Origin: Aliihoeflea sp. 40Bstr573
GTDB taxonomy: Bacteria; Pseudomonadota; Alphaproteobacteria; Rhizobiales; Rhizobiaceae
Direction: 5' to 3'
NCBI RefSeq assembly: GCF_024105655.1
Contig: NZ_JAAAMH010000008.1
Location: 124,001-188,000 of the forward strand
DNA: 64,000 nucleotides
The notes beneath the pieces were generated by a model that was not told the DNA's origin, made no database searches, and saw only the letters and a list, made by a program, of their open reading frames with translations. The number at the start of each line of letters is the position of its first letter. The stretch's first letter is position 1. The translations under genes and the position numbers were made by a program. This document shows positions 17,794 through 24,494 of the stretch, one piece after another.

Positions 17794-18069
17794 TCAGTGG
17801 CGGTATTGCTGGATGCGCGTGGTGCGCAGGCCGGCAAGACCATGATCGTCGATGGAGGCCTGCCAGGACAGGAACTCCTCGACCGTCAGCTTATATCGCT
17901 GGCAGGCTTCATCGAGGCTGAGCAAACCACCGCGAACGGCAGCCACCACCTCGGCCTTCCGGCGAATGACCCAGCGACGCGTGTTGCTGGGGGGCAGATC
18001 GGCAATCGTCAACGGGCTGCCGTCCGGCCCGATTACATATTTGACACGCGGTCTAATAAGATCGGTCAT
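17794..18069 (-). CDS. sciP: SciP, CtrA-inhibitory HTH protein (DUF1153)
   Basis: The 91-residue protein begins MTDLIRPRVKYVIGPDGSPL and contains the DUF1153 trihelical region RRWVIRRKAEVVAAVRGGLL and LSLDEACQRYKLTVEEFLSW. In Caulobacter, SciP binds CtrA at its target promoters and blocks activation. Length and sequence are as expected for the family. AGAGAG precedes the ATG at 18069. It faces fliJ tail to tail, each with its own terminator. Confidence 0.93.
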   Translation of the reverse strand: MTDLIRPRVKYVIGPDGSPLTIADLPPSNTRRWVIRRKAEVVAAVRGGLLSLDEACQRYKLTVEEFLSWQASIDDHGLAGLRTTRIQQYRH

Positions 18070-18307
18070 CGTACTCTCTACAACATCAAAGACCCAATCG
18101 ACGGCCACACTAACGCCACAGCTTTAAGAAAGGGCTAAATCACCGGTAAGCCTACCGTAACCTTCGTGAACGCGGGCTTTCGCGGACACCTCAAATCTTA
18201 AAGAGTGCGAACGCGGCGCTTGCGGGCGGTTGGCAGCCCCTGCCCGGCTCGCCTATATAGACGCCGACCGCCCCGGTCCTTGAAGCCGGTCCGATCATGC
18301 AAGCCTG

Positions 18308-19498
18308 ATGAGCCACCTGATGAACAGCCTTGATTTCGACAAGCGCCCCGAAGACACGCGCGTCGTTGTCGCCATGTCCGGAGGCGTCGATTCCTCCGTC
18401 GTCGCCGGCCTGATGAAGGAACAGGGTTATGACGTGGTGGGCATCACGCTGCAGCTCTACGACCACGGCGCGGCGGTGCATCGCGCGGGCTCGTGCTGCG
18501 CCGGGCAGGACATTGGCGACGCGCGCGCGGTCTCCGAGAAGCTCGGCATCCCCCATTACGTGCTGGACTACGAGAAGCGGTTCCGTGAGGCGGTGATCAA
18601 CCCATTTGCCGAAAGCTACATCGCCGGCGAGACGCCGATCCCGTGCGTTGCCTGCAACCAGACGGTCAAGTTCGCCGACCTGTTGCAGACCGCGCGCGAA
18701 CTCGGCGCCGACGCGCTCGCGACCGGGCACTATATCCGCAGCCGCGCCAATGGCGCGCATCGCGCGCTGTTCAGGCCGATCGACGCCGACCGTGACCAGA
18801 GCTATTTCCTCTTCGCCACCACGCAGGAGCAGATCGACTTTCTGCGCTTCCCGCTCGGCGGCATGTCGAAGCGCGAGGTGCGCGACGCGGCCGCGCGCAT
18901 GGGGCTGACGGTGGCCGCCAAGCCCGACAGTCAGGACATCTGCTTCGTGCCGCAGGGCAAATATGCCGACATCATCGCGAAGCTGCGGCCCGAAGCGGCC
19001 CAGCCGGGCGACATCTACCATGTCGACGGCCGACACCTGGGCCGTCACGACGGCATTTTGCGCTATACGATCGGCCAGCGCCGCGGCCTTGGCGTCGCCT
19101 CCGGCGAGCCGCTCTACGTCGTCCACCTCGATGCGCCCCGCGCACGCGTGATCGTCGGGCCGAAGGAGGCGCTGGAGACGCACCGGATCGTGCTGCGCGA
19201 CATGAACTGGCTGGGCGACGCACCCCTCGAGGCGCTGCCGGCCGAGGGCATCGAGCTCTTTGCCAAGGTGCGCTCGACACGCCCGCCGCGCGAGGCGCGG
19301 CTTTTCGTGCGCGACGGCCGGCCGATCGTCGAACTGGCCGACGGCGAGGCCGGCATCGCACCCGGCCAGGCCTGCGTGCTCTATGCCGACGAGAGCGAGG
19401 ATACGCGCGTCCTCGGCGGTGGCTTCATCGCCCGAACCGAACGCAGCCGGCGCTCCGAGGAAATGCTCGCCCGGCTGGAGGCCCTGCCCGCCGCCTGA
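18308..19498 (+). CDS. mnmA: tRNA-specific 2-thiouridylase MnmA
   Basis: The 396-residue protein has the PP-loop SGGVDSS (about residues 25-31), the catalytic Cys in PIPCVACN, the second Cys in SQDICFV and the C-terminal beta-barrel [11 protein letters not shown]. MnmA activates U34 of Lys, Glu and Gln tRNAs with ATP and inserts sulfur. The start could be 18308 or the ATG at 18320. It stands alone, transcribed away from sciP. Confidence 0.95.
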   Translation: MSHLMNSLDFDKRPEDTRVVVAMSGGVDSSVVAGLMKEQGYDVVGITLQLYDHGAAVHRAGSCCAGQDIGDARAVSEKLGIPHYVLDYEKRFREAVINPFAESYIAGETPIPCVACNQTVKFADLLQTARELGADALATGHYIRSRANGAHRALFRPIDADRDQSYFLFATTQEQIDFLRFPLGGMSKREVRDAAARMGLTVAAKPDSQDICFVPQGKYADIIAKLRPEAAQPGDIYHVDGRHLGRHDGILRYTIGQRRGLGVASGEPLYVVHLDAPRARVIVGPKEALETHRIVLRDMNWLGDAPLEALPAEGIELFAKVRSTRPPREARLFVRDGRPIVELADGEAGIAPGQACVLYADESEDTRVLGGGFIARTERSRRSEEMLARLEALPAA

Positions 19499-19588
19499 CG
19501 CTTGGCCTGACGCCTGCGGGAAATCGTTGCTCAGGCATGTGCAGCCGCTTGCAGAGAAACATGCCTCCCCAGGGAGGGGCATAGGGCA

Positions 19589-19800
19589 ATGGTCAAGATC
19601 GAAACGGACCGGTGGCAGCGCTGGATCTGCTGCGGTTCGTCGCCGCGTTCGGGGTCGTCCTTGCCCACGGGCTCAATCCGCGCCCGATCGCCGCGATCGG
19701 TTACGCGGCGCGCATCTTTCTCCTGATCATGATGGCTGATCTTTCGATCCATCAGATCGAACGAAGAGGAGCGCGCAAGAATCTTGCCGTGGGTTTCTGA
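19589..19800 (+). pseudogene. Remnant of an acyltransferase-3 family gene
   Basis: The ATG at 19589 opens with MVKIETDR. One base later in frame the typical acyltransferase-3 N-terminus appears as ALDLLRFVAAFGVVLAHG, in a frame shifted by one near 19612 (a G seems to be missing). Homology stops within about 60 codons at a TGA, and nothing downstream to 19960 restores it. The family acylates sugars in envelope polysaccharides. I treat it as a decayed 5' fragment. Confidence 0.6.
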
Positions 19801-19960
19801 TCGATCGTCTGCCTGGCGCTGACCGCACTGCAGATGCGCTCGAACTTTTCCGTCTGAACCACTCCAACTGGCTGCTTGGAGGCCCGCCGGGCCTGCGCGT
19901 CCGGTTTGTCAGTCGTGCTGACGGCAGCGATGAAGGAGGTTGCCAGATATCCTGACGGCC

Positions 19961-20914
19961 TCAGTCGTGCAGGACAGTGCCCGCCGTCAGGATCTTGAGA
20001 ACGCCGATCGCCTCCTCGCCGGACGTGCGCGGCTCCTCGCGCGTTTCGATGCACTGGATGAAGTGCTGCAGTTCGCGCGTCAGCGGCATGCCCTGCTCGA
20101 CCGGCACATAGGATGGCTCGTTCATCGTGAACGCCCACTGGCCGCTGTCGCGCCAGATCGCGTGGCGATAGACGGCGAGCTTCCGTTCCCACGGCTCCAC
20201 GTCGTCGAACACCGCCATCGCCTTCTCGCCGACGACCGTCAGCCGCCGCTCGCGATAGGGGTTCAGCCGCGAGGCGAAGAGATGGCTGCGCAGATCGCCG
20301 GGAAAGCGCATGTGCAGATGCGCGAAATCGGACAGATGATCGAGCAGTGCCGCGCCCTCCCCGCGCACCTCGACCGGATGGGCGCCGGTGATGGCTAGGA
20401 TCATCGAGAGGTCGTGCGGGGCGAGATCCCAAAGTGCGTCGTTCTCGGTGTGAAACTTGCCGAGACCGAGCCGGTGAGAGTGGATGTAGCGCACACGGCC
20501 GAGCTCGCCCGCGTCAATCAACGCCTTCAGCCCCTCGAAACCGGGATGGAAGCGCAGCACGTGACCGGTCATGAAGATGCGGCCGCAGGCCTTGGCCGTC
20601 TCGACGGCACGCGTCGCATCCTCGACGGTGAGCGCAATCGGCTTTTCGACCAGCACGTCCTTGCCGTTTTCCACCGCGCGGATCGCGGCTTCGGCATGGA
20701 ACTGCGGCGGCAGCGCCATGACGACGGCGTCGATGTCATCGCGGCCGTAGATCTCGTCGACACCGACGGCAATGCATCCATGCTCGGCCGCAAAGCCTTC
20801 GGCGCGCGCGGAATTGACGTCCGCCACCGCCTGCAGCGCGCCGAGCGACTTGAGCGTTCGGATATGGTTCGATCCCCAATATCCGCATCCGAGGACGGCG
20901 ATGCGCGGTTTCAT
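19961..20914 (-). CDS. Gfo/Idh/MocA-family oxidoreductase
   Basis: The 317-residue protein has an N-terminal Rossmann motif GCGYWGSNHIR, the EKPIAL motif that carries the conserved Lys (VLVEKPIALTVEDA) and the C-terminal Gfo/Idh domain with HDLSMILAITG. It resembles UDP-sugar 3-dehydrogenases of the WbpB/WlbA type, which act in lipopolysaccharide sugar synthesis; the substrate is inferred only. The start at 20914 gives the Rossmann fold at once, whereas the longer frame adds an unlikely leader. The acyltransferase remnant next door also suggests an old polysaccharide locus. Confidence 0.75.
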   Translation of the reverse strand: MKPRIAVLGCGYWGSNHIRTLKSLGALQAVADVNSARAEGFAAEHGCIAVGVDEIYGRDDIDAVVMALPPQFHAEAAIRAVENGKDVLVEKPIALTVEDATRAVETAKACGRIFMTGHVLRFHPGFEGLKALIDAGELGRVRYIHSHRLGLGKFHTENDALWDLAPHDLSMILAITGAHPVEVRGEGAALLDHLSDFAHLHMRFPGDLRSHLFASRLNPYRERRLTVVGEKAMAVFDDVEPWERKLAVYRHAIWRDSGQWAFTMNEPSYVPVEQGMPLTRELQHFIQCIETREEPRTSGEEAIGVLKILTAGTVLHD

Positions 20915-21128
20915 CTGGCTTTCTGGTTGACGGGTCCGAGCGCAGACATAATGGGCGGGCCGAAGGAACTCAACCCTCGCGCCGCGCATGGTGGCGAAGT
21001 CGCCGCCGATGACGGAAGGGAATGCGCAATAGGGGCAAAAACCCGTCCGCAAGACCGCGCGCTTGCTTGACAGTGCCACCGCCCGCCCCTTATATCCGCG
21101 GCACTTCGCGGCGCCACGGCGCTGCCGG

Positions 21129-21205
21129 GGCGGAGTAGCTCAGTAGGTTAGAGCAGAGGAATCATAATCCTTGTGTCGGGGGTTCGAATCCCTCCTCCGC
21201 TACCA
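21129..21205 (+). tRNA. tRNA-Met (CAT), elongator type
   Basis: The 77 bases fold as a cloverleaf with acceptor stem GGCGGAG/CTCCGCT (first pair G-U), D-arm GCTC/GAGC, anticodon stem GAGGA/TCCTT with loop ATCATAA (anticodon CAT), T-arm with TTCGAAT, and encoded CCA at 21203-21205. It matches the usual alphaproteobacterial elongator tRNA-Met; a tRNA-Ile2 (lysidine) is less likely. The 3' half is overlapped antisense by the end of the serine recombinase gene, which is why this looks like an integration target. Confidence 0.93.
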
Positions 21206-22787
21206 CCATTACAGTGTTTGGCGGTTCGCCGGGGTTGCGGCGAGGCAGGTTGAGCAGTTCTGCCAGTGCGCCATTGACGTGTAGGTCAAATTTCCCGCGC
21301 CCTTCGCGCGGTATCACCTCAATGCTTGCAACGAGCGAACGAATGGTATTGATCGCTTCCCGACGATCGTCTTCGTTGGAGTGCAGCGCCTCCTGCAAGT
21401 CGGCAATCCTGCGGCGATAGACCTCGATCGAAGCCGGATGCAGTTCCACGACATCGCCAGCATCCGAGATTGCGGCAAGATCAGCGGCAAGGCGCTCTTT
21501 CTCTTCCTCCATCTCGATCAGCCGAGACTTCATGCCTGCCGTTGCCGCACCATCGGCTATGGCGTCGATGATGTTTGCGATTTGCCTTTCGAGAATGACA
21601 AGCCGTTTGTCGATCTGCTGCCGATCATGCCGCATCTTGGCGTTCAGGCGCTTCCTCTCGGCATGATACTCAGTGAGGAATTCCGCAACCGCGTCAGGCG
21701 CGAGTAGCCGCTGCTTGATGCCTTCAAGCACGCGGCGTTCGAGGTCGGGCACACGAACGGTGCGGTTGTTCGTGCATGTCCCTCGTTCCCGATGCGCTGT
21801 GCAAGCGAGCTGATCCTGGGTCTTGATGGTGTAGGTGGCGCCGCAACACCCGCACCGCACGAGACCGGAGAACATATGTTTCGGCCTTCGACGTTTATGA
21901 AGCCGAGTCCCGCCGTAGAGCTTCTTGCGTGCCTGGACGGCATTCCAGAGCTCGTCGCTGACGATACGCAGGTGAGGAGCCTCCACTACTTGCCACTGCT
22001 CGGGCAGATTCGGGCGGGAGATGCGCTTGCCGGTCTCCGGGTCCTTGACCATCTGAACGCGATTGAAGACCAGAAATCCGATATAGGCCTCGTTATAGAG
22101 TATGCCGCTGCGACGTTTGAGATTGCCGTTGATCGTCGAGGCTCCCCATTCCCGACCGAATGGAGAGGGAATGCCGTCGCGGTTAAGGCCGGCAGCGATG
22201 GTCCGGGCGGAACGTCCCGAAGCAAACTCGTGGAAGATGCGCCGGAGTACGCCGGCCTGTTCCTCATCCACTTCCCGGAGGCCCCGGATAGGCTCCCCAC
22301 GTTCGTCGAGCTTCTTGACCACGCGATACCCGTAGGACAGGCCCCCGGCGGAATATCCGCTGATGATACGGCCGGACTGGCCACGCCTGATCTTGGCAGC
22401 CAGATCGCGAAGGAAGAGAGCATTCATCGTGCCTTTCAGGCCGACATGCAACTCATCCACCGTTCCCTCCGACAAGGTGACGATGCGAACACCGGCGAAC
22501 CGAAGCCGCTTGAATAATGCGGCGATGTCTTCCTGATCACGGGAGAGCCTGTCAAGGGCTTCGGCTAGCACCACGTCGAACCGTCCATCCTGAGCATCCG
22601 CGAGCAGTGTTTTGATCCCCGGACGGAGGATCATGCTGGCACCGGAAATTGCGGCGTCGGTATAATTTTCCACGACCTGCCATCCTTCATGGCCCGCGCG
22701 CTCACGGCATAGCCGCAACTGATCCTCAATCGAGGCATCCCGCTGGTGGTCAGAGGAATAACGGGCGTAGAGTGCTGCGCGGGTCAT
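21162..22787 (-). CDS. Large serine recombinase (integrase of the first element)
   Basis: The 541-residue protein has the resolvase catalytic domain with YARYSSDHQ (nucleophile Ser11) and LSRDQED, a recombinase domain (IISGYSAGGLSYGYRVVKK) and a zinc-ribbon region (GLVRCGCCGATYT with a further Cys pair in HRERGTCTNN), then a coiled-coil. Such enzymes integrate and excise elements at short att sites. The last codons, VAEEGFEPPTQGL, are read from the antisense of the tRNA-Met 3' half; the stop lies within the tRNA. GGAG precedes the ATG. Confidence 0.92.
   Translation of the reverse strand: MTRAALYARYSSDHQRDASIEDQLRLCRERAGHEGWQVVENYTDAAISGASMILRPGIKTLLADAQDGRFDVVLAEALDRLSRDQEDIAALFKRLRFAGVRIVTLSEGTVDELHVGLKGTMNALFLRDLAAKIRRGQSGRIISGYSAGGLSYGYRVVKKLDERGEPIRGLREVDEEQAGVLRRIFHEFASGRSARTIAAGLNRDGIPSPFGREWGASTINGNLKRRSGILYNEAYIGFLVFNRVQMVKDPETGKRISRPNLPEQWQVVEAPHLRIVSDELWNAVQARKKLYGGTRLHKRRRPKHMFSGLVRCGCCGATYTIKTQDQLACTAHRERGTCTNNRTVRVPDLERRVLEGIKQRLLAPDAVAEFLTEYHAERKRLNAKMRHDRQQIDKRLVILERQIANIIDAIADGAATAGMKSRLIEMEEEKERLAADLAAISDAGDVVELHPASIEVYRRRIADLQEALHSNEDDRREAINTIRSLVASIEVIPREGRGKFDLHVNGALAELLNLPRRNPGEPPNTVMVVAEEGFEPPTQGL
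21192..21205. other. Left attachment site, tRNA 3' end (14-bp repeat copy 1)
   Basis: CTCCTCCGCTACCA is the 3' end of the tRNA and recurs exactly at 58434-58447. On the minus strand it encodes VAEE at the C-terminus of the recombinase. Confidence 0.7.
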
Positions 22788-22805
22788 GACGGTCTCCGTG
22801 TTCGG

Positions 22806-23066
22806 TCAGTCCTTGATGGCATCCTCCGGCATCGGCTGCACATCCGGCGCTTGGTCCAGAAGCCTCGTCAAATCTCCGCGCTTTGCCGTGCCAGCACGCG
22901 CCTTGAGAAAGTCGGCCGCTGTCTCCATGGCACCGATCTTCTGCGCGACGGCCGAGACGATCCACTGGTTGAGAGACACTCCGTCCTCTTGCGCCAGCCG
23001 CGCCGCCGTTTCCTTGAGCGACTGCGGCAGTTGCAGCGGGTATTTGTAGCGTAGGGTCTGCGTCAT
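22806..23066 (-). CDS. Ribbon-helix-helix antitoxin-like protein
   Basis: The 86-residue protein starts MTQTLRYKYPLQLPQSLKET, a short N-terminal beta strand followed by two helices with GVSLNQWIVSAVAQKIG, the HicB/Arc-type ribbon-helix-helix. Its start overlaps the stop of the PIN gene, so they are coupled. It probably neutralises the PIN protein and represses the pair through the palindrome at 23495-23516. It lies between the toxin and the recombinase and may help retain the element. Confidence 0.8.
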   Translation of the reverse strand: MTQTLRYKYPLQLPQSLKETAARLAQEDGVSLNQWIVSAVAQKIGAMETAADFLKARAGTAKRGDLTRLLDQAPDVQPMPEDAIKD

Positions 23067-23482
23067 GTATTCAGTCTCCTGACAATCTCTCCCGGCGTTG
23101 CAATGGTGATGCCCAGTTTGAGCGCTGGGCGGAAGTCCTTGACGTTATGCGTCACGATGGCCTCGGCCTCGCCGTTCAAGGCGGCTTCAAGCACCATCTC
23201 GTCGGCGACATCGGACAGCATGGGCCGCGTCCGAAACGAAATATCGACGCCCTCGGAAACGGCAGCGAGTGCGCTCATCACCGCCGCGACATCTTCGAGG
23301 CTGTGGCCGGTTGCCTTGCGGTTTTCCTCCCGGCTCAGCACCGCCTCATATTCGAGAAACAGCGCCGTCGAACACAGCGGCGTCACCATGCCCCGGTCAA
23401 CGAAGCGGAGCAGCAGGTTGCTCGCGCCGTTGCGGCTGCGGAACGCCGCCACGATCACATTGGTGTCCAGAACCAGCCTCAT
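23063..23482 (-). CDS. PIN-domain toxin (COG1569-type ribonuclease)
   Basis: The 139-residue PIN protein has the first acidic residue in LDTNVIVAAFRS (Asp6), a Glu in LEYEAVLSREE and the later acidic cluster in SDVADEMVLEAALNG plus IVTHNVKDF. PIN toxins cleave RNA using Mg2+. The start at 23482 is used because the family begins MRLVLDTN; the upstream in-frame codons cross the operator palindrome. Toxin precedes antitoxin, which is the reverse of the common order. Confidence 0.85.
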   Translation of the reverse strand: MRLVLDTNVIVAAFRSRNGASNLLLRFVDRGMVTPLCSTALFLEYEAVLSREENRKATGHSLEDVAAVMSALAAVSEGVDISFRTRPMLSDVADEMVLEAALNGEAEAIVTHNVKDFRPALKLGITIATPGEIVRRLNT

Positions 23483-23494
23483 GGAGGCAGTATA

Positions 23495-23516
23495 TAGACA
23501 TCTCATAGGATGTCTA
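23495..23516. promoter_or_regulatory. Operator palindrome of the PIN/RHH module
   Basis: TAGACATC (23495-23502) and GATGTCTA (23509-23516) form a perfect 8-bp inverted repeat with a 6-base spacer, 13 bases upstream of the toxin start. It is the expected type of site for autoregulation by an RHH antitoxin. Confidence 0.65.
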
Positions 23517-23566
23517 CAATCACTTCGCATCGGATCATGTGAGGCATAGCTGTGCGGATCACGGCT

Positions 23567-23794
23567 CTATCGGTCATCGTCATTAGTTTTGGATGACGCA
23601 TTATCATTCGCCGCGCGCATGGCATCCTCATAGTCCTCGCGTGCCATCCGCCTGCCGATCAACCGGGCGATGGACATCACCACCGCATCCACACGTTCAG
23701 ACGCATCGGCTGTGCTCCCGGCTTGCTGCCCCTCGGGCGCATGGTTGTCGTTCGCCGGTCTCTCTCTACCCCGATACTTTTCCTCATCGCCCAT
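23567..23794 (-). CDS. Small hypothetical protein downstream of alpA
   Basis: The 75-residue hydrophilic protein begins MGDEEKYRGRERPANDNHAP and ends NDNASSKTNDDDR; NDN motifs are common in small proteins of rhizobial islands. There is one short helical stretch (VDAVVMSIARLIGRRMARED). No function is known. Its start overlaps the alpA stop by 11 bases, so the two are coupled, and the pair precedes the toxin-antitoxin genes. Confidence 0.65.
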   Translation of the reverse strand: MGDEEKYRGRERPANDNHAPEGQQAGSTADASERVDAVVMSIARLIGRRMAREDYEDAMRAANDNASSKTNDDDR

Positions 23795-23999
23795 CGCCGG
23801 CCTCTTCCTCTGGCCGCCATTTGACCGGATCGGCGACCCAGCGGTTGATGTCGGATTCCCGCCATCCCGCGCCGTTGATGCTGATCTTGAGCTGGGCTGG
23901 AAAGGTGCCCTCTTTGATCTTGCGGTAGATGGTGGATCGCGACAGACCGGTTCGGGCGCGAACAGTGTCAAAGCGGATGATACGATCTGGCTGGCGCAT
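23784..23999 (-). CDS. AlpA-family helix-turn-helix regulator
   Basis: The 71-residue protein has the MerR-like HTH of phage/ICE AlpA proteins: RIIRFDTVRARTGLSRSTIY, then RKIKEGTFPAQLKI and GWRESDINRWV. AlpA proteins regulate excision genes or act as recombination directionality factors in islands. Here it sits between the relaxase and the recombinase, which suits a role in control of excision. That role is inferred from position. Confidence 0.88.
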   Translation of the reverse strand: MRQPDRIIRFDTVRARTGLSRSTIYRKIKEGTFPAQLKISINGAGWRESDINRWVADPVKWRPEEEAGDGR

Positions 24000-24494
24000 G
24001 GCCGCATTGCCTCCTTCTGGCTGTTTCTGGCGATTGCAGAGACCAGACAGAGCAACGAATTGCCGTTGTGCAACAGATATTTAGCCGCCGTAGGGCTATG
24101 ACGTGCAACCGGCGGTAAATAGGATGGTTGTCGTAGCCGATATTCGGCCCGCCACCGGCGCGCATTGTTGATGAAGGCCAGTTCCGGTCGAAGCGCAGAG
24201 CGATTCGGGCTCGGCTTCTACTGTGTGGAATCAACCGCAATATAGGCGGCCACTTGGACAAGGGAAGCGCCGGCGCTCCCACCCAGCCTTTTCTGCTTCC
24301 TCGCGCTTTGCCGGGCCGTGAACCTGGCTGTCAAGGCTGGCGCGGAACGCGCCACCGCGAAGCGGCTGCGGCCTTGACTGCCCGGTTCAGGTCCGGCCCC
24401 ATCTCGGGAAGCAACAAAGGATTGTTCCGAACCTTCCGGTTCCAAATCCTCACCTGTCATTCCGCGCAGCCCGAATGGGCGGAGCAGCGTGTGG
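24000..24494. other. Gene-free region between traA and alpA
   Basis: These 495 bases hold no gene I can support. Open frames on both strands are arginine/alanine-rich translations without family resemblance. The promoter of the alpA-toxin-recombinase block is presumably in the part nearest alpA. Confidence 0.5.
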
